Shown: positions 44,222-52,654 of the stretch, piece after piece
Numbering within the stretch: position 1 is the first letter of the stretch
Layout of the letters: the number at the start of each line of letters is the position of its first letter
Assembly: GCF_000224785.1 (NCBI RefSeq)
Contig: NZ_AGAV01000003.1
Coordinates: 248,001 to 312,000, forward strand
Direction of reading: 5' to 3'
DNA length: 64,000 nucleotides
DNA from: Lentibacillus jeotgali
GTDB lineage: Bacteria; Bacillota; Bacilli; Bacillales; Amphibacillaceae
Position numbers and translations under genes: made by a program
Notes under the pieces: generated by a model
Told to the model about the DNA's origin: nothing
The model's database searches: none
Seen by the model: the letters and a program-made list of their open reading frames with translations, nothing else

Positions 44222-44275
44222 TCGCTTTTAAACGAAAAATAATAGGTGTAATTATCCAATAAAAGGAGAATTAAT

Positions 44276-44695
44276 ATGTCCAAAAAAACAATCTATTTCC
44301 TCTGTACAGGGAATTCATGCCGAAGCCAAATGGCAGAAGGCTGGGCTAAAAAATATCTGGGAGGCGAATGGGAAGTCAGAAGTGCGGGGATTGAAGCACA
44401 CGGCTTGAATCCCAATGCCGTCAAAGCCATGAAGGAAGTAGGAATTGATATTTCTGGCCAAAAGTCAGAAAAAATTGATCCGGAATATTTGAATAATGCT
44501 ACGATGGCAGTGACTTTATGTGCTGACGCAGAAGAACGTTGCCCTATGACACCCTCTCATGTAAAACGGGAACATTGGGGCTTTGATGATCCTGCAAAAG
44601 CTGAAGGAACTGATGAAGAAAAATGGGCTTTTTTCCAACATGTACGAGATGAAATCGGAGACAGAGTTAAGCGTTTTGCTGAAACGGGTGAATAA
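44276..44695 (+). CDS. arsC: Thioredoxin-coupled arsenate reductase
   Basis: A 139-aa low-molecular-weight phosphatase-fold enzyme. P-loop [15 protein letters not shown] with the catalytic Cys10, and the redox pair in [13 protein letters not shown] (the Cys82/Cys89 equivalents), mark the thioredoxin-dependent class of S. aureus/B. subtilis. Reduces arsenate to arsenite for ArsB. AAAAGGAG precedes the ATG. Confidence 0.95.
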   Translation: MSKKTIYFLCTGNSCRSQMAEGWAKKYLGGEWEVRSAGIEAHGLNPNAVKAMKEVGIDISGQKSEKIDPEYLNNATMAVTLCADAEERCPMTPSHVKREHWGFDDPAKAEGTDEEKWAFFQHVRDEIGDRVKRFAETGE

Positions 44696-44970
44696 ATGAA
44701 TAGAGAAGCCATGGGGTCATCTCAGGGCTTTTCTGTTATCCATTAGGCTCATATATATACTTATGGAGAAGAGGCATACAAGAATTTTCAGAAGGCATAT
44801 ACAGAGTTAAAGAATATCGAAAAGTAAACTGCTATTTTTGAATTTCTTATCCGGATGTAGGTGCAAATTATGCCACAAACGGCACTTAACCTGAATAAGG
44901 AATAGTGCCAATATCGTATATAAGGGCTAAATTCTCGAATAAAGAAGAAATAGAAAGCAGGTTAATATAT
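44696..44970. other. Intergenic stretch with gene tail remnant and hairpin repeat
   Basis: About 44755-44827 reads YGEEAYKNFQKAYTELKNIEK then TAA, probably the 3' end of a lost gene. GGCACT (44880-44885) and AGTGCC (44903-44908) flank TTAACCTGAATAAGGAAT, a member of the hairpin repeat family seen at 35169 and 47757. No intact gene. Confidence 0.45.
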
Positions 44971-44994
44971 ATGAGTAATGATTCGATTGAATAA
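44971..44994 (+). CDS. Putative 7-aa leader peptide of the ABC-F gene
   Basis: ATG AGT AAT GAT TCG ATT GAA TAA would encode MSNDSIE. A weak AGCAGG lies 10 nt upstream. It sits 33 nt before a terminator-like hairpin and 82 nt before the ABC-F start, the arrangement of antibiotic-responsive attenuators. Translation is inferred. Confidence 0.4.
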   Translation: MSNDSIE

Positions 44995-45026
44995 GATTCA
45001 AGGATGGCTTCTATCCCTTCACTCTT

Positions 45027-45054
45027 AATCACAGGCAGATGCTTGTGATTTTTT
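45027..45054 (+). promoter_or_regulatory. Terminator hairpin in the ABC-F leader (attenuator)
   Basis: AATCACAGGCA and TGCTTGTGATT pair (one G-U) around GA and run into TTTTTT, 23 nt before the ABC-F start. Upstream TATCCCTTC (45012-45020) can pair with the ribosome-site segment GAGGGAT, a possible alternative fold. Confidence 0.65.
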
Positions 45055-45076
45055 AATTAATTGGAAGCGAGGGATC

Positions 45077-46540
45077 ATGGAAAAGATTTGTTTAGAATTC
45101 GAAAATATAGAACTTTCTTTTTTAGACCGAGTGGTATTAAATATCCCACGGCTTGCTGTGCATCAGTTTGACCGTATTGGAATTGTTGGGAAGAACGGGG
45201 CAGGGAAGAGCACCCTTCTTAAATTGATAAATGGCCAGATTAAGCCTGGGAAAGGTCATGTCAAACGCTTTGCTGATTTTGCGTATTTTGATCAATTAAC
45301 ATTACCAGCAGATAGCGAAATCGATTATGAATTAATGGGGAAGTTGACGATTCCGCAAACAAACATTGAACATTTTAGTGGCGGCGAACTAACAAGGATG
45401 AAGTTAGCCCAGATATTTTCCACCTACCATGAGGGCTTGTTAATTGACGAGCCAACAACGCATTTAGACGAAGAAGGGATAAAATTTTTTATAGATGAAC
45501 TGACGTATTATTATGGTGCACTCATACTTGTCAGTCATGACCGGTATGTAATGGATCGGTTGGTGACGAAAATATGGGAAGTGGAAGATGGATGCGTAAC
45601 GGAATATACAGGGAACTATTCGGATTACGTGGAACAAAAGAAACTGGAGAAAAGGCAGCAACAAGAAGCGTATGAAAAGTATGTGAAAGAAAAATCACGT
45701 CTGATGAAAGCAGCCGAGAAAAAGATGAAGAAGGCTGATAAAATTAATCAGGCAAGTGGGCAGATGTCCAAAAAAGAAGCTAAAGCAAAACCGAATACGA
45801 TGTTTGCGACAAAAGAGAAAGGTTCTAGTCAAAAATCGGTACAAAGGGCAGCAAAAGCAATAGAACAGAGGGTGGAGCAATTAGAAGAAGCAGAGGCTCC
45901 AAAAGAAGAGCAAATGATTCGCTTTCACCAGTCAAACACGCTGAAATTGCATAATAAGTTTCCGATTATGGCCGATCGTCTAGCCCTGAGAGCAGGTAAT
46001 AAAAACCTGCTCAAAGAATCAAGTTTTCAATTCCCTTTGGGTGAAACCATTGCCATTACAGGCAAAAATGGTTCAGGGAAAACAACCCTGCTTCATCACA
46101 TATTACAGCGTGGTAAGGGGATTACCATTTCGCCCAAAGCTGTTATTGGATCCTATGAACAAATGGATTATCAATTTGAAAAAGATGAAACGGTACTTGA
46201 CTACATGAAGAGTCGGAGCGATTATAAAGAAAGTAAGGTTCGGGGTGTACTTAACGCTATGAATTTCACAGGGAATGATATTAAAAAGAATGTCTGTGAT
46301 TTAAGTGGCGGAGAAGCTATTCGTTTAATACTTTGTCAGTTGTTTTTAGGAAGATACAATGTGCTCGTCCTGGATGAACCGACCAATTTTTTGGATGTTT
46401 TTTGTATTGAAGCATTGGAAAGTTTTTTGAATGGATATGAAGGGACGATTCTGCTTGTTTCACATGATAGGACATTTATTAATCGTGTGGCTGATCGAAT
46501 CTATTCAATCGAAGGCCAGACATTAATACTAAAAAACTAA
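45077..46540 (+). CDS. ABC-F ribosomal protection protein, antibiotic-resistance type
   Basis: A 487-aa protein with two ABC domains and no membrane part. Domain 1: GKNGAGKST, FSGGELTRM, LIDEPTTHLD. A long charged interdomain linker (about 175-285) reaches toward the ribosomal peptidyl-transferase centre in known members. Domain 2: GKNGSGKTT, LSGGEAIRL, VLDEPTNFLD. Composition and short second signature resemble VmlR/Vga/Lsa-type factors (lincosamide, streptogramin A, pleuromutilin). The leader looks like an attenuator, as for vmlR. Spectrum is inferred. Confidence 0.88.
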   Translation: MEKICLEFENIELSFLDRVVLNIPRLAVHQFDRIGIVGKNGAGKSTLLKLINGQIKPGKGHVKRFADFAYFDQLTLPADSEIDYELMGKLTIPQTNIEHFSGGELTRMKLAQIFSTYHEGLLIDEPTTHLDEEGIKFFIDELTYYYGALILVSHDRYVMDRLVTKIWEVEDGCVTEYTGNYSDYVEQKKLEKRQQQEAYEKYVKEKSRLMKAAEKKMKKADKINQASGQMSKKEAKAKPNTMFATKEKGSSQKSVQRAAKAIEQRVEQLEEAEAPKEEQMIRFHQSNTLKLHNKFPIMADRLALRAGNKNLLKESSFQFPLGETIAITGKNGSGKTTLLHHILQRGKGITISPKAVIGSYEQMDYQFEKDETVLDYMKSRSDYKESKVRGVLNAMNFTGNDIKKNVCDLSGGEAIRLILCQLFLGRYNVLVLDEPTNFLDVFCIEALESFLNGYEGTILLVSHDRTFINRVADRIYSIEGQTLILKN

Positions 46541-46579
46541 CGCAGCAAGCCAGGAGTATATATAACTGTGCAGATTGAG

Positions 46580-46608
46580 CGGGACAAAGGGGATGATCCC
46601 TTGTCCCG
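46580..46608. repeat. Hairpin after the ABC-F gene
   Basis: CGGGACAA-AGGGGAT pairs with ATCCC-TTGTCCCG with one bulged purine region. It may terminate the ABC-F transcript or mark the edge of the decayed transposase that follows. Confidence 0.45.
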
Positions 46609-46634
46609 AATGTATTTAAATGAGAAGGCGTAAG

Positions 46635-47405
46635 GCATGATTGATACCCTGCATGAACCTTTGAAAGGGAATCAGCGGAAACTGCGCACCTATCGAAAAG
46701 AAAGCCCGCAAGGATTATCTGGCTGTTTCCAAGCAAAAGAATCCAAGACGCAAAAAGGTTCGTAAAGCCATTGACAAGCAACAATATCGGGAATTACTGG
46801 TGATACAGGAGCTAAACCGTCAGCGGCGGCACATGTATGAACATAAAAAGCATCAGATCGATCATCGCATAGTTAGTATCCATCAGCCTCATGTACGTCC
46901 GATTGTAAGTGGCAAAACCGATGCCAATGTTGAATTTGGAGCCAAAATCTCGGTAAGCATGATGAATGGCTTTGCCACGCTGGACAAGCTGTCATGGGAT
47001 GCCTATCATGAAGCTGCTCACCTTCATGAGTCCGCTGAGACCTATAAAAGACGCTATGGCGTTTAGCTGGAAGCAACCCTGGCCGATCAGATTTACCGAA
47101 CAAGGGAAAACCGACAATACTGCAAGGAATGCGGTATCCGGCTGAGTGGTCCTAAGCTGGGCCGACCGTCAAAAGATAAACAGAGGAATCGGCTACTGAA
47201 TATCAGGACGCAGTAGAACGAAATGCGATGGAAGGCAAGCGTTCATATGGGCTTGGCCTTATTTCAGCATGCCTTCAGACAACGAGTGAAACGGTCATTT
47301 CCATCCAGTTTCTGGTCATGAACCTTGAAAAGATCCCCCGGGATACTTTTTTGCGCTTTTTGCATGTGATAACCGGAAACTTATTTTCGGACCATAATAA
47401 AAATC
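46635..47405 (+). pseudogene. Decayed IS1182-like transposase
   Basis: Pieces in shifting frames match one transposase: LNRQRRHMYEHKKHQIDHRI, VSIHQPHVRPIVSGKTDANV, EFGAKISVSMMNGFATLDKL, then a TAG inside the YKRRYGV region, LADQIYRTRENRQYC-type sequence, and YGLGLISACLQTTSETVISI before FLVMNLEKI. At least one nonsense codon and several frameshifts break it; no terminal inverted repeats were recognised. It is inactive. Confidence 0.75.
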
Positions 47406-47417
47406 ACCCAGGGAGGT

Positions 47418-47588
47418 TCACAAAAAGTTTCGTTTCTGCGTAAAGTTTTGAAGTCGCTTTTTACATTTCTCAATGTTTTTCTGGTGATCTATCCATTCTG
47501 TTATGGTGTGGCCCCGCTTTTCTAAGTTTTGGAGTTCTTCCTTTGCTTTATAGAGATCCTCTTTTAAGTAATCGATTGTTTTTTTCAT
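47418..47588 (-). CDS. Small coiled-coil hypothetical protein, 56 aa
   Basis: AAGGGGG lies 7-8 nt before the ATG at 47588. The product (MKKTIDYLKEDLYKAKEELQ start) is charged and strongly helical with heptad-like Leu spacing (L, L, L in DLYKAKEELQNLEKRGHTIT). Not recognised. The good ribosome site and biased composition argue for a real gene; promoter-like sequence upstream is A/T-rich. Confidence 0.45.
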   Translation of the reverse strand: MKKTIDYLKEDLYKAKEELQNLEKRGHTITEWIDHQKNIEKCKKRLQNFTQKRNFL

Positions 47589-47756
47589 TTCAGTACCCCC
47601 TTGTAACCTTCTTTCTAGCATCATTATATGTTGAAATTAATACATTATTTGAAACTTTTTATGTACATTTTCTAAGTATAGTGATACATTTGAAAACACT
47701 AGTTGTCATCTTAGATCAGTCATCAATCCTCGGGTGCTAATCAGGAATAGGTATTA

Positions 47757-47790
47757 GCGCTTAAACTGAATATAAGGGCCGTTTAACGGT
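47757..47790. repeat. Hairpin-family repeat copy E with palindrome
   Basis: GCGCTTAAACTGAATATAAG matches the core of copies at 35172 (GCGCTTATACTGAATAAAAG) and 44882. It is followed by the 12-bp palindrome CCGTTTAACGGT, also present at 32523-32534. It marks the right end of the accessory region, before the amidohydrolase. Confidence 0.6.
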
Positions 47791-47852
47791 ATTCATCCTT
47801 GTGAAATCATATTGAAATGTAAAGAGGAAAGCTTAGAAATGGGGGGTTATGG

Positions 47853-48593
47853 GTGAAAATTTTTGATGGACATTTTCATATTATTGATTTTGATTTTCCA
47901 ATTATAAAAAACCAAGGATATACACCACCGATCTATGAAGTATCAGATTACCAAATTGAAACTACCGATTTAAATATACAAGGCGGAGCAATTGTATCTG
48001 GTTCTTTCCAAGGTTTTGACCAAGATTACTTATTGAAAGCACTTAAACAAATGGGGCCAACATTTTGCGGTGTTACGCAATTGCCATCTACTGTGACGGA
48101 TGATGAAATCGTGAACTTACATAACAATGGAGTGAGAGCACTACGCTTTAATATCAAACGAGGTGGTTCAGAAAAGTTATCAAAACTCGACTACTTTGCA
48201 AGGAGAGTTTACGATTTGGTTGGGTGGCACAGCGAACTTTATATTGATTCAAAAGATTTACCCGAAATTGCACCGACAATTGAAAAACTACCTGCTGTTT
48301 CAATTGACCATTTAGGGCTATCAGAAGAAGGATTAACGTATTTGTTAAAATTAGTTGATAAAGGTGTTCGTGTAAAAGCAACCGGTTTTGGGCGTATAGA
48401 GTTGAATGTTGAAAATGCTCTGAAATCCATATATGAGGCAAATCCTGATTCACTTATGTTTGGTACAGATTTGCCATCAACAAGAGCAAAAAGACCATTT
48501 GAGTATGCTGATATCGAATTGATTCAACAATTATTTGACGAACAGGCTACGGAAAAAATCTTATATACGAACGCATTAAAATGGTATTTATGA
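47853..48593 (+). CDS. Amidohydrolase-2 family (TIM-barrel) metal hydrolase
   Basis: A 246-aa short amidohydrolase: metal motif IFDGHFHIIDFDFP (HxH) at the N-terminus, later ligands in VSIDHLGLSEEG (His) and LMFGTDLPSTR (Asp). Similar to 2-pyrone-4,6-dicarboxylate-hydrolase-like proteins. Substrate unknown. The start may be GTG 47853 with GGGGGTTATGG upstream. Single-gene unit with a strong terminator, next to a repeat copy. Confidence 0.8.
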   Translation: MKIFDGHFHIIDFDFPIIKNQGYTPPIYEVSDYQIETTDLNIQGGAIVSGSFQGFDQDYLLKALKQMGPTFCGVTQLPSTVTDDEIVNLHNNGVRALRFNIKRGGSEKLSKLDYFARRVYDLVGWHSELYIDSKDLPEIAPTIEKLPAVSIDHLGLSEEGLTYLLKLVDKGVRVKATGFGRIELNVENALKSIYEANPDSLMFGTDLPSTRAKRPFEYADIELIQQLFDEQATEKILYTNALKWYL

Positions 48594-48671
48594 ATTTTTT
48601 CCAAATATAAACGGGGGTAAGAAATATTTCGAAGTGAAACATTTGATGGTAACGCTATTATTTTTTTACGT

Positions 48672-48702
48672 AAAACGCTCAGAATAGATCTGAGCGTTTT
48701 TA
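48672..48702 (+). terminator. Terminator of the amidohydrolase gene
   Basis: A perfect 12-bp stem (AAAACGCTCAGA/TCTGAGCGTTTT), 5-nt loop and T-run. The A-rich left arm may also serve the minus strand. Confidence 0.88.
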
Positions 48703-48822
48703 GTGCTATTTATATTGCTAATTTACAGTTGAAAAGGATACCGGTTAGTGTGTCTTTTCCTTGGTTTTGCATTTTCCCTACTGGAACTGACCCTCGTTAC
48801 GAGAAAAGTTTTCTAGCTTATA

Positions 48823-49593
48823 TTAAGATCTGAAACGGTGCAGGAAGGTTTGAAGACGCTCATTCGTAGAGTTTTCCAATACGTCTGCCGGTGGACCTTG
48901 TTCAGCAATTACACCGTTATCAAGAAACAGGACACGGTCAGCAATGTCCCGGGCGAATTCCATTTCGTGGGTGACCAGTACCATTGCCATTTCGCCTTCT
49001 TGTGCTATGCCCCGAATAACCTCCAGCACTTCTCCGACCAATTCAGGGTCAAGTGCGGATGTTACCTCGTCAAACAGCATAACTTTTGGACGCATTACCA
49101 GTGCACGGGCCATCGCAACACGCTGCTTCTGCCCACCTGATAGCTGGCTTGGGTAATTATCAAGTTTATCGCCTAGTCCCACTTTTTCCAGCATTTCAAT
49201 AGAACGCTGCTTTGCTTCTTTCTTATCCACTTTTTGCACATGTATCGGTGCTGACATACAATTATCAAGAATCGTCATGTGCGGGAATAGGTTGAAGTGC
49301 TGAAAGACCATTCCAATATCCCCGCGTACCTGTCTTAAATGTTTTTCGTCGGCAGGAACAAGCCCGCCATTTTTCTCCATATGCCATAGATTTTTTCCGT
49401 CAACAATGATATCACCTGACGTCGGTTCTTCTAGCGTCATCAGCATGCGGATGATGGTTGTTTTCCCTGACCCACTCGGGCCGATGACAGCCACTTTTTC
49501 TGCGGGCTTTATATCAAGGTCAATCCCTGTCAATACCTCTGTATCGCCAAACGATTTGTGCACATCCTGATATTGTACAATCGGTTCTGTCAT
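48823..49593 (-). CDS. ehuA: Ectoine/hydroxyectoine-type ABC transporter ATPase
   Basis: A 256-aa polar amino acid-type (PAAT) ATPase: Walker A GPSGSGKTT, signature LSGGQKQRV, Walker B VMLFDEVTSALDPE, switch His VTHEMEFA. LIVPADEKHLRQVRGDIGMV-type insert before the Q-loop (NGGLVPADEKHLRQVRG) is EhuA-like. Last gene of ehuBCDA. It shares the boundary base with the upstream permease gene. Confidence 0.85.
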   Translation of the reverse strand: MTEPIVQYQDVHKSFGDTEVLTGIDLDIKPAEKVAVIGPSGSGKTTIIRMLMTLEEPTSGDIIVDGKNLWHMEKNGGLVPADEKHLRQVRGDIGMVFQHFNLFPHMTILDNCMSAPIHVQKVDKKEAKQRSIEMLEKVGLGDKLDNYPSQLSGGQKQRVAMARALVMRPKVMLFDEVTSALDPELVGEVLEVIRGIAQEGEMAMVLVTHEMEFARDIADRVLFLDNGVIAEQGPPADVLENSTNERLQTFLHRFRS

Positions 49594-50327
49594 TACGATG
49601 CAGCTCCTTCCTTTTCTTCTTTAAGTGGTTTACTGCCGGTCTGTTCTTTTTTATCAAAGCGTCGGTTCATTCTGCGTTCCAGTTTGTTGATCAGTATAGC
49701 GGATGGATAACTTAGTACAAGGAACAGCAAGGCGACTATTGTCAATGGTTCCAAATATCTGAAGTTTGCAGAGCCGTAAGAGTTTGCCAGATTCAATATT
49801 CCCGCAACCCCAATCGTTGATGCCAATGGAATTTCTTTGAACATAATAATCAAATAGTTTCCAAGCATTGGTATGGTTGGTGGAACAGCTTGCGGTAATA
49901 TGATTTTAGTCCATTTTTGTCCGGTCGAGAAATTAAGTGCACGGGCTGCTTCCCATTGACCTTTATCGACCGCTTCAATTCCGGAGCGGTACACTTCACC
50001 AATATACGTACTGAAATGCACCCCAAGACCAAGAATAGCACTTGTGAATGGATCCAGGGCAAAACCGACGACTGGAACCATCGGCCAGGCATAGAAAATA
50101 AAAAATAACTGTACAAGAGGTGGTGTCGACCGGATAAATTCCATTATCCATCTGAACAGCCACTTTATTGGTTTTATCCGGATAGCATTCAGGAGTGTCC
50201 AGACAAACCCAAATATTAGTGCGAATACATAAGTGGCAATCGTCAGCCCTAATGTAATCCCAAGACCTTCCACAACAACCGGGAAGGCTTCAAAAAATGT
50301 ATCCCATTGCCAATTTCCACTATTCAT
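49593..50327 (-). CDS. ehuD: Ectoine/hydroxyectoine-type ABC permease
   Basis: A 244-aa PAAT permease (HisM type) with five membrane segments: FIRSTPPLVQLFFIFYAWP and EVYRSGIEAVDKGQWEAARA (EAA loop with G) are standard. Extended charged C-terminus. Starts at the boundary base of ehuC. Pairs with EhuC to form the channel. Confidence 0.85.
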   Translation of the reverse strand: MNSGNWQWDTFFEAFPVVVEGLGITLGLTIATYVFALIFGFVWTLLNAIRIKPIKWLFRWIMEFIRSTPPLVQLFFIFYAWPMVPVVGFALDPFTSAILGLGVHFSTYIGEVYRSGIEAVDKGQWEAARALNFSTGQKWTKIILPQAVPPTIPMLGNYLIIMFKEIPLASTIGVAGILNLANSYGSANFRYLEPLTIVALLFLVLSYPSAILINKLERRMNRRFDKKEQTGSKPLKEEKEGAAS

Positions 50328-50992
50328 TAGCTAGCCACTCCTTTCTTTGATGCTGCTTCCATTTTTCTGGTCAGCCAGATAAGTGGCAGTGCCATTATGA
50401 AATAGAATACGAGTACCAAGAAATAGACAGTTGGTGCCTGTGACAGATTACTGCTCCGCAATATATCACCGTAATATAAAATGTCGGTCATGCCAATCAA
50501 CGAAACAAGTGATGTTGCTTTAAGCATTTGTATGAGATAGTTGCCAAACTCAGGCAACATCATGCGGACAGCTTGCGGAAAAATGACAAGGCGCATGCGT
50601 TGGAAACTTGACATATTGAGAGCCGTTGCAGCTTCTGTTTGCCCTTTTGCAACAGAGAGAATCGATCCGCGTACAACTTCTGACATGTATGCACCATAGT
50701 TCAGAGCAATCGCAAGGACACCCGCGAGATAATCACTGCCCAAATCAATTCCAAATAATATCGGTAGTGCGTAAAAAAGCCAAAAGAGTTGTACAATCAA
50801 AGATGTACCACGGAACACTTCCACATAAAATGTGGTTATTATTTTAATGACCGGATTTTTGGATAAACGGCAAAAACCAGCAATAAATGCCATTAAATAA
50901 CCAAGAATAATGGAACCAATCAAAACTTGAATCGTTATGCCAATTCCTTTCATCAGGGTAGGAAATATCTCAGCTATTGCATTAATAATCAT
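50327..50992 (-). CDS. ehuC: Ectoine/hydroxyectoine-type ABC permease
   Basis: A 221-aa PAAT permease: YVEVFRGTSLIVQLFWLFYA and EVVRGSILSVAKGQTEAATA (EAA loop). The ATG at 50992 gives the usual N-terminus MIINAIAEIFPTLMKGIG, yet AAGGAG is only 2 nt before it; the TTG at 51019 has no ribosome site. The real start may be shifted by a few codons. A hairpin separates it from ehuB. Confidence 0.83.
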   Translation of the reverse strand: MIINAIAEIFPTLMKGIGITIQVLIGSIILGYLMAFIAGFCRLSKNPVIKIITTFYVEVFRGTSLIVQLFWLFYALPILFGIDLGSDYLAGVLAIALNYGAYMSEVVRGSILSVAKGQTEAATALNMSSFQRMRLVIFPQAVRMMLPEFGNYLIQMLKATSLVSLIGMTDILYYGDILRSSNLSQAPTVYFLVLVFYFIMALPLIWLTRKMEAASKKGVAS

Positions 50993-51024
50993 CACTCCTT
51001 CAGATACGGTTGTATTCAAAAATA

Positions 51025-51064
51025 ATAGGGTCAGACCCCCTGGGTGAGGGAGCCCGGACCCTAT
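51025..51064 (-). terminator. Intercistronic hairpin between ehuB and ehuC
   Basis: ATAGGGTC (51025-51032) and GACCCTAT (51057-51064) pair, with further GGG/CCC pairing inside; the minus strand continues TATTTTTG. It could partly terminate or stabilise ehuB mRNA so that the binding protein exceeds the membrane parts. Confidence 0.65.
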
Positions 51065-51105
51065 GGAGTCATTGCATGGATATTTAAGATGTTCTTATGT
51101 CTGGC

Positions 51106-52023
51106 TTAATATTTTTCACCACTGCAGATTTCTTCGGTCGAGATATCTTCCGGTGGTGCGTTGTTCTCAGGATCAAAGCCGTTCTCTTCCAGAATTTCAG
51201 CCACTGTTCCATCGTCAATCAGCTTTTGCAGTTCTTCATTATATGCTTTACGCAGCTCGTCATTATCCGGGTGGAAAGCAGCAGCACCATAGCTTGGAAC
51301 ACCTTCGATATCCGGCTGTTCAAAATCATCCACAAATTCAAGGCTATCGTTGCCGGCAGACTCCAGTGCCATTTTAACGGTCATTTCAGTGCCAGTTGTA
51401 GCATCAGCACGGCCTGATTCAACTGCCGAAAAAGTTGCCGGTATGTCTGAAGCTTCCTGGATTTGACTTTCTTCTACCCCCATTTGTTTTACATATGCAA
51501 TTTCGGTTGCACCAGACATGATAGATACGGAGGCACCTGTCTCAGCAATATCCGAATAGCTGTGCAGGTTTTTAGGGTTACCTTTTTGAACAATCAAACC
51601 TTCCCCATATGTCATTTCCGGTTCACCAAAGTCTGCGTTTTCACAGCGGCCAGGATTAATCGCCATACCTGATGTAATAACATCAAATTTACCTGCGTTT
51701 AAACCAGGAATCAACTGGTCGTAATTGAGTATTTGGCCTTCAACATTGTCCACGCCCATTTCTGCAAATACCGCCGCCGTAATATCCGGTGAAGCACCTT
51801 TTATTTCGCCGTCTTCATTATAGCCATATGGCTTTTCGTCCGCATATCCAATCTGAACGGTTCCTGACTCTTTAATTCTCTTAAGCGCTGAATCGCCGCT
51901 TGACTCACCTTCGCTTCCGCCATTTCCGCTGCCACCGCCGCTGGCATCCTCAGATCCGCCGCCGCAAGCCGCAAGCAAAAGGACGAAAATACCGAAGATT
52001 GAAGCTAGTAATAGTTTTTTCAT
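51106..52023 (-). CDS. ehuB: Ectoine/hydroxyectoine-binding lipoprotein
   Basis: A 305-aa PAAT binding lipoprotein: signal peptide, lipobox LLLAAC, Gly/Ser linker, then class II binding fold: VQIGYADEKPYGYNEDGEI, GQILNYDQLIPGLNAGKFDV, SGMAINPGRCENADF (EhuB-specific GMxIxPxRC) and KKGNPKNLHSYSD-like QKGNPKNLHSYSD. Captures ectoines for uptake as osmoprotectant or nutrient. Start supported by GGGAGGTCATTTAGG-type upstream sequence. Confidence 0.87.
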   Translation of the reverse strand: MKKLLLASIFGIFVLLLAACGGGSEDASGGGSGNGGSEGESSGDSALKRIKESGTVQIGYADEKPYGYNEDGEIKGASPDITAAVFAEMGVDNVEGQILNYDQLIPGLNAGKFDVITSGMAINPGRCENADFGEPEMTYGEGLIVQKGNPKNLHSYSDIAETGASVSIMSGATEIAYVKQMGVEESQIQEASDIPATFSAVESGRADATTGTEMTVKMALESAGNDSLEFVDDFEQPDIEGVPSYGAAAFHPDNDELRKAYNEELQKLIDDGTVAEILEENGFDPENNAPPEDISTEEICSGEKY

Positions 52024-52630
52024 CTCCTAAATGACCTCCCGTAGTTTTTTAAGTAAAATCGGGTAACGTCGACCATGACGATAAGCCCGTTTACTTTTGA
52101 TTCTCTGTATAAAATTGTCTGCCTATATGGGGGTAAGGCGTTAAGTATTAGTGTTCAATATCTCAGTAACATTGACAGTATGTGCTACTTTTTGACTAGA
52201 TAATGAACAGTTGGAGATAGGGGGAAGGGCTTGAAAACAGTCATACTATAATAGTATAAGGATTATATAATCTATTCAAATGCGATATTTTTTGATAATT
52301 TAAAATATACCCCCAAATTTAATTAAAAGAGCCTATGCATCTTATATATACTATAATATGCTTAAAAATGGGTTATATTACTTTTATATGCTCACAATTC
52401 ATTGAAATAACTGAAAATTAAGTCATCATTTGGTCGATAAAAGGACGAATAAACGAATGTCATAATATATGAGCCAGTAGCAGGAAATATGTCATGTTTA
52501 ATGGGTTTTCAAAGTTGAATGAGACTAAGTAGAAATGGTTAATGTCAACTATGGACTTAAGGAGGAATTCATTTTACTTGGTGGATTCTTGATTAATAGA
52601 TTGCTGCCCGTTATATGCGGGATGTATTGA
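52024..52630. other. 607-bp A/T-rich regulatory gap upstream of ehuB
   Basis: No plausible gene. It holds a 7-1-7 inverted repeat ATACTATAATAGTAT (52243-52257), several TATAAT-like boxes and ACTAAGGAGGAATTC (about 52556-52570), an isolated Shine-Dalgarno with no gene behind it. Long gaps of this kind upstream of osmolyte transporters often carry several promoters; none is assigned here. Confidence 0.4.
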
Positions 52631-52654
52631 AAGGCCGCGCCAATTAGCGCGACC
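52631..52654 (-). terminator. Hairpin overlapping the stop codon of the dioxygenase gene
   Basis: AAGGTCGCGC and GCGCGGCCTT pair (minus strand) with TAATTG as loop; the TAA stop of the gene lies in that loop. T-run is weak (TTTCAATAC). Confidence 0.55.

Noticed and set aside
32698-47790. Chromosomal integron with attC sites
   Set aside because: Units are cassette-like and hairpins recur, but no IntI, no attI and no clear RYYYAAC/GTTRRRY core pairs are seen, and units carry own promoters and several genes.
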